Assembly (NCBI GenBank): GCA_013297885.1
Contig: JAAFIR010000007.1
Location: 1-64,000, forward strand
From: Leptospirales bacterium
Lineage (GTDB): Bacteria > Spirochaetota > Leptospiria > Leptospirales > Leptospiraceae
Direction of reading: 5' to 3'
Length of the DNA: 64,000 bases
The number at the start of each line of letters is the position of its first letter. The stretch's first letter is position 1. Made by a program: the position numbers and the translations under genes. The notes beneath the pieces were generated by a model that worked only from the letters and a program-made list of their open reading frames with translations, was not told the origin of the DNA and searched no databases. Positions 1-9,300 of the stretch are shown piece after piece.

Positions 1-21
1 TAGCAAACAAAATTCTTAAAA

Positions 22-39
22 TAATAATCGCGATTATTA
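22..39. promoter_or_regulatory. 18-bp perfect palindrome beyond the protease gene
   Basis: The centre reads AATAATCGCGATTATT with one more complementary pair outside. It lies about 100 bases past the stop of the minus-strand protease gene. It could be an operator for an unseen neighbour or part of a transcript end; it has no clear U-tract. Function is unknown. Confidence 0.3.
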
Positions 40-139
40 AAAGCAACAAACCTTATCTACCTAATTTTGTTTCTATTAACCCAATTTTTAAAAAATGATT
101 TGACTTTTTGAACCATAGAGTTCGCTTTGTATTGGGAAA

Positions 140-2020
140 CTAATTTTTGATTTGGGACGTTTTTATTTTTTGGTCTAATTTTTCTTTAATTTGAGTGTAC
201 AATTTTGGTTCTATAGCTTCTTTATCTTGAATTGAAATCACAAGAGAATATTCTTCTTCTTCTTTACCTACCTTGTCTCCCCAAGGAAAATCATTTCTAG
301 TAACTATGACAAAAAACTTATCTCTTGATTTTTTTGGTTGTTGAAATTGCCAAGTAGAAGATTGGTTCGTACCTTTTGATCGTAATTTAGAGCTAATATT
401 TCTATTCGAAGAATATTCCTTAATATTTTCATATTCATCAGCTGTAGTAGCTTTATTAAACATTTTTGTTACCTCCTCTAACGAGGTTGATTTTACAAAC
501 CTAAAAGAAATTCTTGAAGCTCTATAACTGATTCTTGTGTTTCTTGCTGAAGAATTATAAGATAAAGAAACAGTTATTTGTCTTTTTCTTTTTTTTCCGT
601 CAAAAAAACTTTCTGGTATTGGAATTTCATAAAAATGATTTTTGTTATTTTGAATTTTGTCGCTAGAAAACAAAATGACTGATTCTTCACCAGATTTGAA
701 TAAAAAATCTTCATCAACTTTTCCGTAACCTTTCATTTTCACTAAATCATTTTTATCCGTTATATTATGAATTTTTACAAGACTAGAATCAGCTGAAGCA
801 ATTAATAATGCTTTGATGAATGTAATCGAATAGCCCTTCGAATTCGATAAAATTCGACCAGCTAAATGAGTTATATAGGGAGCAGAAAAACTCGTACCGA
901 TATCTTCAGAGAAAACATTATTTCCCACAAATTTGGAATTCAAACTGATTACACCCAATTCATTTTTATTCAAATTTTTTGATCTAAGGTCTATACTTAA
1001 ATTTCCACCATGTGCAATAAGTTCTGGTTTTATACCTCCACCAATTCCAAAGCCAATCCTTGAAAATGGTGAAATGGAATTAACTGGGGCTAAAGGTTTG
1101 TATGTCGGGTCTTTAGGATAACTTTTTGCTACTTTCCCCATATCATATTTTGTATAACTGCCAACAGTTAAGGAATTTATCGAATTTGCTGGTTCAAGTA
1201 TGTTGGAATTTTCTAAAAGATAATTTGGGTATTTTCTTTTGGCATCAAGTTTACTTCGAATATCATTAAGACTCAAATTTCCAGCAGAGATAATAAAAAG
1301 GACTCCGAGTTCATGCGAAAGATTATCAAGTGTTAAAGTTAAAGAACTTACCTTTCCACCTTGATAAGGTTTATCGATGAATGCAATTGAAAAATTAAAT
1401 ATTTTACAATTATATTCACCGTAAAATTCCTTAACTGCTTTTTCTATTTTATTTTCCAGAAAAGTTTCCGACATTGATTGCTTGTCTTCTAAAACTTTTC
1501 CACTCAAAATATAAAAATAAGGAATAAATTTCTTACTTTTAATTGAATCCTCAATATCACCATACAGTGCTATCCCTGAAACAGCCGTACCATGTCCAGT
1601 CTCATCATTGCTATTTCCATCTTCATTATACGATCTGGTGTCCCCTATAGAAGTTCTTAATAAAGGATGATTTGTACTAATACCAGAATCCAAAACGGCA
1701 ATACTTGGAGCATCTTTTTTTAAAGAATCAGGATTTGGAATTTCTGAAATTGAAGTCTCAAGTAATGAGTAATCCAAAGAATATCTAGGAGGTAAATCAA
1801 CAGTCCTTACATCTCTATAATTTAGAATTTTCTCATATTGTTTTTTTGAACATCGTATTCTTATAAGGATAATGTATGAATTATTCACAAAATCTAGAAT
1901 ATTAAAATTTTCATTTTCAGAAAAATTTCTAAATGCTTCAATCATAGTGGTTCGAATATTATTATTTTCTTGAGGCCAAAGTTCTACATCTAAAATAAAA
2001 TCTTTAGATTGAGGAATCAC
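140..2020 (-). CDS. S8 subtilisin-like serine protease, catalytic part (frameshifted gene)
   Basis: This carries the peptidase S8 domain of a cytoplasmic subtilase. The whole catalytic set is visible: Asp111 in VLDSG, His143 in GHGTA, oxyanion Asn248 in SAGN and Ser377 in GTSFSAP. There is no signal peptide. The listed GTG start is only the first usable one; the same frame stays open upstream to about 2190 with no ATG, GTG or TTG, and the extra residues (LTEQALEEFEKRI and on) look like protein. The preceding 98-codon frame supplies the missing N-terminus, so both are almost certainly one gene of about 775 codons, broken at the A5 run 2172-2176. A partner AAA+ ATPase lies directly upstream. 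Subtilase and AAA pairs recur in accessory regions; the substrate is unknown. Confidence 0.85.
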   Translation of the reverse strand: MIPQSKDFILDVELWPQENNNIRTTMIEAFRNFSENENFNILDFVNNSYIILIRIRCSKKQYEKILNYRDVRTVDLPPRYSLDYSLLETSISEIPNPDSLKKDAPSIAVLDSGISTNHPLLRTSIGDTRSYNEDGNSNDETGHGTAVSGIALYGDIEDSIKSKKFIPYFYILSGKVLEDKQSMSETFLENKIEKAVKEFYGEYNCKIFNFSIAFIDKPYQGGKVSSLTLTLDNLSHELGVLFIISAGNLSLNDIRSKLDAKRKYPNYLLENSNILEPANSINSLTVGSYTKYDMGKVAKSYPKDPTYKPLAPVNSISPFSRIGFGIGGGIKPELIAHGGNLSIDLRSKNLNKNELGVISLNSKFVGNNVFSEDIGTSFSAPYITHLAGRILSNSKGYSITFIKALLIASADSSLVKIHNITDKNDLVKMKGYGKVDEDFLFKSGEESVILFSSDKIQNNKNHFYEIPIPESFFDGKKRKRQITVSLSYNSSARNTRISYRASRISFRFVKSTSLEEVTKMFNKATTADEYENIKEYSSNRNISSKLRSKGTNQSSTWQFQQPKKSRDKFFVIVTRNDFPWGDKVGKEEEEYSLVISIQDKEAIEPKLYTQIKEKLDQKIKTSQIKN

Positions 2021-2169
2021 CTCATTTTTAATTCCATTTCCAATTCTATCTTCGGCCTTCCAAAGACCGATTGACTGAGTTGCTTCTATTAATTCTTTTC
2101 TGGTAACAATTCCATTATTTTTTCCAAAACTAGTTATACGTTTTTCAAACTCTTCTAAAGCCTGTTCGG

Positions 2170-2466
2170 TTAAAAATAATAATACAATAGATATTTATCT
2201 TCTTGCGATACTAACTCTATGCCTGTAATGGATTCAAATGCTGTAGGATCAAAATTATCTTCTACATTTAGTTTAATTAAGCGTCTATCATCAAAACCTT
2301 TTATTTCCTCTGATTCTTCTTTTAAAGTTTGAATATCAGATCTAAGGCTATTCGAGAGCTTTAAAGGATCAGCAGAAAATTGTTTTCCTCCAAATCCCTT
2401 TTTTGGTCTTCGATCTGTGAAATTTGTTTCTCTATTAAATTTAATATGTTCATAAATTGCTGGCAT
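2170..2466 (-). CDS. N-terminal part of the S8 subtilase (frameshifted gene)
   Basis: The 98 residues begin MPAIYEHIKFNRET, a type of opening seen in Y4bN-like S8 peptidases that pair with AAA ATPases (family knowledge from memory). Its ATG overlaps the stop of the AAA ATPase by one base (TAATG), so the two are translationally coupled. It stops at 2170 in the sequence TAT TTT TAA. Adding one T to the T5 run (minus strand) joins it in frame to the catalytic part. A minus-one ribosomal slip of Phe-tRNA on the same run would give the same protein. The choice between sequencing error, mutation and programmed frameshift is open. Confidence 0.7.
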   Translation of the reverse strand: MPAIYEHIKFNRETNFTDRRPKKGFGGKQFSADPLKLSNSLRSDIQTLKEESEEIKGFDDRRLIKLNVEDNFDPTAFESITGIELVSQEDKYLLYYYF

Positions 2467-3461
2467 TATTTTTTAAGCTTCGTATTTTTGATTCTCGATT
2501 TTTCTTTTGAAATAGAATTTAAAATATCTTGATCTTCTAAAAATTCTCTACTTTCCAAAATCATATTTTTAATCGCCCTACGGATAATTCTTTCTATATC
2601 GGCATGGCTCATTTGTTTGAATAAAATTGCTAAACTAGGAATTTCTTTTTTTAAATTTCGACGAACTCCTCTTAACTTCATTTCGAGAAGTTTCATAATT
2701 TGATTATTATCAGGTAAAGAGAAATATAACACTTCTTCAAATCTTCGCCAAACAGCACTGTCTAAATTTTTTTCATGATTGGTTGCCGCAATTAAAATAC
2801 TATTTCCATTATAGGTATCAAACATTTGCAATAGTGCGTTTACAACTCTTTTGATTTCTCCATGTTCAGAAGTATCGGATCTTTCTCTTCCAATCGAATC
2901 AAACTCATCAAATAAAACAACCATCCTATTTTTTTGAATATAATCAAAAATTTTTCTTAAGTTCGATGATGTTTCTCCTAAGAATGAAGAAACGATTGAA
3001 TCAATTCTAATCACTACAAATGGTAATTCCAGTTCATAAGCAATTGCTTCGGCAGAAATTGTTTTACCGGAACCGGGAGGACCATAAAATAAAATTTTAT
3101 CAATCGATTTGAGTCCATAAGATTTTAAAACTTCTGATTTTCTATTTTCTAATAATATTCTTTCTATTTGGAAAACATTTTCAGATGAAAGCACAATATC
3201 ATTGATTGACCTTGTGGGTGTATAAACCGTTAAGAGAGGTAAACTTTTTTCTTTGTCAGTTGGTATATCTTCTTTTAATAAATTAAACGAAATCACCTTA
3301 GAAACTTTTCCATAAAGAATTTCTTCTAAATCATTAGCCAAAAGATGATGTTGCTTTTCTCTTTCTTCTTGTATAATTTCAACTGCTACTTTTTCGAAAG
3401 AATCATTATCACCGGACTTTGCAAATTGAAAAATTTGTCTCAAATGTTTTGAACTAGCCAT
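2466..3461 (-). CDS. AAA+ ATPase partner of the S8 protease
   Basis: This is a 331-residue cytoplasmic AAA+ protein of the VCP/SpoVK-like class. Walker A GPPGSGKT is at 127-134, Walker B VVLFDEFD at 181-188, a sensor-1 ILIAATN near 221 and an arginine-rich RRFEE after it; a helical C-terminal lid follows. The start ATG has a strong ribosome site (AGGGGAG, about 5 bases away). It is the first gene of a two-gene unit with the protease, joined by a TAATG overlap. By analogy with other AAA-protease pairs it probably remodels or delivers substrates, or controls the protease; that role is inferred. It could be a defence or proteotoxic-stress module. Confidence 0.88.
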   Translation of the reverse strand: MASSKHLRQIFQFAKSGDNDSFEKVAVEIIQEEREKQHHLLANDLEEILYGKVSKVISFNLLKEDIPTDKEKSLPLLTVYTPTRSINDIVLSSENVFQIERILLENRKSEVLKSYGLKSIDKILFYGPPGSGKTISAEAIAYELELPFVVIRIDSIVSSFLGETSSNLRKIFDYIQKNRMVVLFDEFDSIGRERSDTSEHGEIKRVVNALLQMFDTYNGNSILIAATNHEKNLDSAVWRRFEEVLYFSLPDNNQIMKLLEMKLRGVRRNLKKEIPSLAILFKQMSHADIERIIRRAIKNMILESREFLEDQDILNSISKEKSRIKNTKLKK

Positions 3462-3608
3462 CTATTCTCCCCTAGACTAAGTATATTTTATGCTTATAGT
3501 TTTGTAAACTAATCTAAAATAATTATACTATCGACCTATTACATTTTTTCCCAATTAATAAATCAAGATACAATACCAAAAACAATCCCCAATCCCCCAC
3601 ACATCACA

Positions 3609-3848
3609 TCACAACTCCAACACCGGCAGCGCATCCACAATCTTTCTAGTCTCCAAACTCACAGTGATCACACGTTGAAAAAGTTCTAGTGGGTAGGCTG
3701 GATTATTTTCTACTTCGATGCCCCAAGCGTTTGCGTCGTTTTCGATCCCAGAATCTTTATCGATTTTAATACAGTAGCGTTCTACAATCCAGTCGAGTGC
3801 AGATTTTCCGTTTACGATATATTTGAAAGCATTGAGTAAAATATTTCT
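3609..3848 (-). pseudogene. C-terminal remnant of a type ISP restriction enzyme (copy 2)
   Basis: The frame encodes AFKYIVNGKSALDWIVERY, then KIDKDSGIENDANAW and LFQRVITVSLETRKIV, which is the conserved C-terminal tail of the large DEAD/DEAH-helicase plus methyltransferase type ISP enzymes (about 1500-1600 residues). Only about 80 residues remain. The frame continues upstream to an ATG at 3929, but that part is encoded by a dispersed repeat (3849-3984), so the repeat sits at the break. It is about two thirds identical to the tail at 5840-6317, so it comes from a different ISP gene and not from a simple duplication. Confidence 0.75.
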
Positions 3849-3984
3849 GGGCGAATTTTTTGTGTCGGAATTTTTAATAAAATGAAAGGTATGCCTGTTA
3901 TCTACTACACAAAAAAACTGTGCTTTCAACTTCGGTCAATTTTTTTTATACAAAAAAAATTGACCCCGTTTCAATCACTTTCGC
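3849..3984 (-). repeat. Dispersed modular hairpin element, copy A
   Basis: Read on the minus strand it has GCGAAAGTGATTGAAACGG, a perfect 32-base hairpin (3934-3965), GAAGTTGAAAGCACAG-T7, a second loop region and AAAAAATTCGCCC. It fills the gap after darG and supplies the first 30 codons of the frame running into the ISP remnant. The 200 bases between it and darG show nothing else. Confidence 0.85.
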
Positions 3985-4182
3985 ATTGTGTTGAGGGGAA
4001 TTTTGTTTTTGATTGAATTAATGTTTTTATTTCTATTCAACAAAGGAATCTTTAATAACATTTTAGATTGAGATATAAAACAGTTTTCAATATGCCACGA
4101 AAAACTTTTAAATTGATTTTATTTGGTTGTTTTTGATTATAAAATTCAGATCATCATAGATAAATTGAATTCAAGATAAAAA

Positions 4183-5217
4183 TTAGCTTTCTAATTCTGT
4201 CAATTTTTTAAATGCTATTTCAATAAATTTCGGTTTTGCAAAAAGCATTTTTTTTCTGTCACTCCAATTTTCAATGTAAGATTTGATTTCATCCAAATTA
4301 AATATTTTTTTTTCTGTTTTGATATAATCAATTGTTGATAATAATTCTAAAGCAAAATTTGAATAAAAACCAGTTAAAAATGATTTTGTTTTATTTGCAA
4401 TTTTTAAAAATTTAAGGTTTTCAGATTTATTCAGAAAATTTATAATATCCATTTCAGCATCAAAATTCAATTGTAAATCATCAAAAGCTTTTTTGTCCAT
4501 AGAACTAAATCCAGAAATATAACTTCCATTTAAAATAGATAAAACATGTCTAACTTTTCCAGAATAAGGTCCATAAAAGTTCTGAGTAAAATTTAATTTA
4601 AATTGCTCTTTTGCACCTAGTCTTTGAAGAAAATAAGAAACTTTTTCAGCAGCAAACTCCGAAACAAACTCTTCATTTCGAACTAAATCAAATAAAACAT
4701 TTAACAACATAGCCCTTGCAGGAGTTAATTTGACTCTTTCTGATTTTAAAATTTCTTTTATTAAAGTATCAGGTTCATAAATAATAATTTTACAATTTAA
4801 GTTTTTTAAATATTTTTCCATAATAGATTTTACTTTCTTCCATTCAAGTCCACCTTGACCTGACCCCAAAGGAGGTATTGCAACAGAAGTAAACTTTTTT
4901 TCAGAAATTAATTTTACTAAATCTTTTAAGCCTTGTTCAATATAGTCATACTCTGAAGGTTTTTTCCAATCAGTTTTAGTTGGGAAGTTTAGAATAATTT
5001 TTTTTCCAAAAACTAGTGATTCTTCTTCAGTTAAAAATAATTCACCAATTTTTATTTGTTCAGTCTCACAAGCTTTTTTATATAATTTAAAATTATCAGG
5101 AAAATTTTTTTTAAATTGTAAAGCAATTCCTTTTCCCATGACTCCAACAGTGTTAACAGTGTTGACTAAAACCTGAGCATCGGTATCAAATAGATTTCCT
5201 TCTTTATATTCTATCAT
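4183..5217 (-). CDS. darG: DarG antitoxin, macro domain DNA ADP-ribosylglycohydrolase
   Basis: The first 150 residues are a macro domain with GNLFDTDAQVLVNTVN, MGKGIALQFKKNFP and PPLGSGQGGLEW, the ADP-ribose-binding loops. The C-terminal half matches the DarT-binding region that DarG proteins carry. DarG removes ADP-ribose from thymidine in DNA and also binds DarT, so it neutralises the toxin in two ways (family knowledge). I chose the ATG at 5217, two bases past the darT stop, because the macro domain starts there; a GTG at 5238 in frame would add seven residues and overlap darT. Length of about 344 is normal for DarG. Confidence 0.93.
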   Translation of the reverse strand: MIEYKEGNLFDTDAQVLVNTVNTVGVMGKGIALQFKKNFPDNFKLYKKACETEQIKIGELFLTEEESLVFGKKIILNFPTKTDWKKPSEYDYIEQGLKDLVKLISEKKFTSVAIPPLGSGQGGLEWKKVKSIMEKYLKNLNCKIIIYEPDTLIKEILKSERVKLTPARAMLLNVLFDLVRNEEFVSEFAAEKVSYFLQRLGAKEQFKLNFTQNFYGPYSGKVRHVLSILNGSYISGFSSMDKKAFDDLQLNFDAEMDIINFLNKSENLKFLKIANKTKSFLTGFYSNFALELLSTIDYIKTEKKIFNLDEIKSYIENWSDRKKMLFAKPKFIEIAFKKLTELES

Positions 5218-5218
5218 T

Positions 5219-5836
5219 TTAAAAGAACCATTCCCCACTCGTTTTTATCATATTTTCTGACACTCCAAAATCAATTAATTTTTTCATTGAATTTTGACCT
5301 GAAACTAAAAAATTTATTATAGCTGAATAGGAAATATCTCCGTGAACTAAAAATTCAGCTGCTTTTCTCCTTTTCAAATCTGTATCATTTTCATTTTTCC
5401 AGTATCGGCTGTTAATAGCATTCCAATCTAAAATTTCATTTATCTCACCCACGTCTTCAGAACTATAACATTGACTAAAACTATTTCTTGCATGCCCGTC
5501 AAAAAAAACATAATCTAAATTAACGGAAATAATTTTCTGAATAGATGAGACCGAGTAAACGATATTTTCTTTTGAAACTTGCTTAACTCCATTATGACCA
5601 TTTTGAATTACATATAACATTGGCATTCTTGTCCCAAAATAAAAAGGAGTATATTCACTTATTTTTTTTCCATTACCCAAAATAATTTCGGTTCTGGTAT
5701 TAATCAAACTGGAATCACCGATTGAAATATAATCTTTATTTCTATTTTCTGAATCAACATGAGTAATTCCATTTTTAAGAATATGAGGAATATTCTCAAT
5801 ATGTGTTAATCGAAATAAATATATTTCTTTTTCCAC
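5219..5836 (-). CDS. darT: DarT toxin, DNA thymidine ADP-ribosyltransferase
   Basis: The 205-residue protein has the DarT (DUF4433) layout: an N-terminal FRLTHIENIPHIL start, the TPFYFGTRMPMLY core and the catalytic RKAAEFLVHGDIS motif with Glu161. DarT uses NAD to ADP-ribosylate thymidines in single-stranded DNA, which blocks replication; DarTG loci protect against phage. All expected motifs are intact, and the antitoxin gene follows immediately, so the pair is likely functional. The gene starts three bases from the ISP tail remnant upstream and shares its direction. Regulation was not visible. Confidence 0.94.
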   Translation of the reverse strand: MEKEIYLFRLTHIENIPHILKNGITHVDSENRNKDYISIGDSSLINTRTEIILGNGKKISEYTPFYFGTRMPMLYVIQNGHNGVKQVSKENIVYSVSSIQKIISVNLDYVFFDGHARNSFSQCYSSEDVGEINEILDWNAINSRYWKNENDTDLKRRKAAEFLVHGDISYSAIINFLVSGQNSMKKLIDFGVSENMIKTSGEWFF

Positions 5837-5839
5837 CCA

Positions 5840-6317
5840 TCACAACCCCAACCTCGGAATCTCACCCACTAACTTCACCGTTTCCAAACTCACTGCTATC
5901 ACTCTTTGAAAAAGCTCCAAGATATACTTTGGATTATTCTCTGTTTCGAGTGCATAGTCGTTTGCGTCATTTGTGATACCAGAATCTTTGTCTGTAGTTA
6001 CCGCATAACGCTCCATTATCCATTCAAGAGCAGGTTTTCCGTTTACTATATATTTGTATGCTTCTAGTGGAATTTCAGATAGAGTGATAAACTCGTTGTA
6101 AACAACTCTAGACTTATCTTCTTTTTTTGCAAATTTCATTTTACGAACATAATAGTGGTCAGGCTTCGTGACTTTGCCGTGTTCAATTTTAACTGGATAC
6201 AATTTTGCAGATTCATAGTTCAGATGAATTTTTGCAAGTTTGCGACCAATATCGGATAACGTCCAAAAATCGCTAACCGATACAGCACGAGGAATGCGAG
6301 GCAGCTCTTTAGAAAGA
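5840..6317 (-). pseudogene. C-terminal remnant of a type ISP restriction enzyme (copy 1)
   Basis: The last 120 residues form an open frame from a TTG at 6202, but the same frame is open back to about 6325 and encodes LSKELPRIPRAVSVSDFW, GRKLAKIHLNYE and then YKYIVNGKPALEWIMERY, the standard tail of type ISP restriction-methylation enzymes. Nothing of the helicase or methyltransferase core is left. The remnant begins at the very end of the zinc-ribbon helicase gene, and darT starts three bases after its stop. It is somewhat less AT-rich than its surroundings. An N-terminal ISP piece lies at 11979-12104, so the gene looks hollowed out. Confidence 0.8.
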
Positions 6318-6326
6318 TTGTCTTTA

Positions 6327-9300
6327 TTAAATTAGAAACTTTAAACCGGTTATATATATGAATTGTTTGGTTTGTTTGAAAGTAAGTTTATCAAAACCAA
6401 TTTTAAGAAGAATTTCTTTTAGTTCGTCTTCTCTATTCTCCCATTTTTGAAAAGGCTCTGCAATTATAACAACACCCATAATTTTTAGAATACGATATGC
6501 CTCATTAAGATAATCCTTATAATTTGATCCCATCAATGAAAGTGAAAAAACGGCAATGTCAATTGAGTTGTTTTCAAGGGGTAACTTAGAAATATCACAA
6601 GCTTTTACATTTGTATTAATCGCAACATGATCAAAAGCTAAAACTTTATTTGAAATTTCTTTTCGAAGTAAATCCTCTCCACAACCTAAATCTGCAACAA
6701 TCATTTCTTTACGAGTAATCATCTTACCGATTTCTACATAAGGAATTTCTTTCCAATCTTTTCTTCGTTCTTTGTAAAGTGTATGGTAATAGTACCAGTC
6801 TTCTGGATTTTCTTTTAGTTTTGTGTTAGTTGTCTTAGAATTCGAGATACTCCAAATACGATTAAGTTCTGAGAAATCTCCTAACGTTCTAGAAAGTTGT
6901 TCAACTATTTCAGGACGGAGTGGAAAAATTAAATCCTTTCTCTGGATTATAAAGATTTTGCCGTCTCCAATTCTTTCTTTCCAATCTCGGAGTGCCTCTT
7001 GCGATTTTTTAAAAAGTGTATCTAGAGACGGAATTTTTTTTGAAGGAACGACTCCATCAATGGCAGCATCAGCAAGAGTTTTTTTATTTCTTATTAGATG
7101 AATTCTCTGCATATCCCAAGACCATTCTTTTTCTTCTAATTGAATATAGACTTGAGGAATTAGAATTTCTACTTCCCCGAACTTAGAGCCTTGCCTATAG
7201 ATTCTTCCTTTTAACTGCGTATATTCTGAATCAGTCCAAGGGAGCGAAAGTATAATCATACGATTACATTTTTCTTGGAGTCCATCAACTCCAGTTCCAA
7301 TGGGACGTGAACCAATGAGTATATCGATTTCTCCGTTCAGGAATTTGTTCTTAGCTAATTCTCTTTCTTCTAAAGATTCCTCACCAGTATAAGTTCCAAA
7401 TTTGAAACCGCAGGATTTTACAAAGTCGATAATCGGTTCAATCATTCCAGTTGTATAATGAGTATATAAAATTACTCCTGATTGAAGATAATGATGAATT
7501 GCAGTCAATTTTTTAGGAAGTAAAATTTGTTCTGCTTTAATGTAATTGGTATTTGAAATAGAAAGTAATTCTTCAAGTAAATCTTTTCCATCTAATTTTA
7601 ACTTTGGAGTATTCTCACCTGTTAATTCTTTTATTTGAATTTCATATTTCGGAATATATCTTAATCCATTTAGACTTAGATGTTTAAAGGCTTCAAGCGC
7701 ATTCGCCAAGGTTTTCATTGTGTTAAAGTCTTTGTAGTCCTTGCCAGTCACCATTTCCAATAGAGACTTTGCTTCTGTGAGATTATTGATTACAGGAGTC
7801 GCACTCATTCCAAGAACATAAAGATTTTTATTCTCAGCAGCTCGACCGATAAGTCTCTTGATAGTTCCTCTACGAATACTTTCTTGTTTTTCTGTTCGCT
7901 GTTTTGCATTGTGAATTTCATCAATTGCAATAAAATCAATTTGGTTGTTATCCGTTAGGTCTTGAAATAGTTCTTCTGAATATCCTTGTTGGAATTTATC
8001 ATAATTTAGAATTAGATAATTCTTATTTTTACGCATAAACTTTTGTCCTGATTTATATTGAGTAAATACCTTACTATCAGGATAGGCTTGCAAAATATTT
8101 TTACTCAATTGTTCAATTGTAGAATTTAGACCTATGAGAAGTGTAAGCCTTGCATCAACACTTCGACTACTCAATATAAACGAAAGAGTTTTCCCCGCAC
8201 CCGTTCCCGACCAGTTGCCATAACGTTTATGCTTTAAGAGTCTAAAGACTGTTAACTTCTGCATGAGATTCGGCACATACGGAAATGAATATCCGTCAGG
8301 TGGTGAATACTTCAATACTTCGTTGTATTCATCAAAGAAATATTTTTGCAAAAGAGTGAAATTTATGCCACCGGTTTCTGTCTTAAACTTTTTAACAGAA
8401 AAATCTTTATTCAAAACTTGATTCCAAATCTTTCTCAGTTTATATTGAATCAAAAACTCAATCGTCTCCGCATCACAGGATGAAACCAAGTCATGGTCTA
8501 ACACATGCAGATCTTCATTAGTATCGTTTAGCGAGAGTAATTTCTTTTTTTTGTTTTCTGCTTCGGCAGATTCATAACTTTCTTCATTAGCATTTATTTC
8601 AATATCTTCTGTTTCTACTTCGTCTTGGTTCCAGTCTTCTTCTTGTATTTCCTGATTCGATGATAGCTCTTCGAATTCTATGCTTTCAGTTTCTGTTTCT
8701 AATCTTTCTTTAAGTGCTTTTAGAGTATTTTCTTTGTTATCCTCATCCGTGAAGACTAAGTCTCTGAATGTTTCAGGTAGTCTGCCTTGGTTGATTATCA
8801 TTTGTAACTCGACCGCATCCATTTGTAGAAGGTCTTGGTTTTCTATGGAGTGGAGGAATTCTAGGATTTTTGGTTTAGACCAGCCGAGGTTGCAAGTAGG
8901 GCAGCCTGTTCCACGTTTATGACTATCAGGTATTTGCAAAAACCCACCATGAATATTGCAAATAATTTTAACCGGAGTTCTTGCGTTTAAATATATTAAT
9001 TCCGAATAATCGTATTTATCTCCATGTATTTTTCTAAAGTCTTTTATGACTTCATCTTTGGTTAATAACATTTTACCAAAACACTTAGAACATCCTTGTC
9101 CTGATTTATGATTTCCAGGTGTTTGTAAGAATTCTCCATGCTCCGGACAGATAATTATTACAACTTCTAAATTATTTGCATAGACGACTTTAGAATAATC
9201 GTATTTGTCCCCGTGAACTTTTTTGAAATCATGAATAACTTGTTCGAATGAGAGTTTTATATTTCCACTGCATACAGGACAGCCAGCACCTTTTTTATGA

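Noticed and set aside
3849-3929. Start of a 106-residue protein at 3929
   Set aside because: The first 30 codons are encoded by dispersed element copy A, and the rest is a restriction-enzyme tail, so this is a chance fusion.
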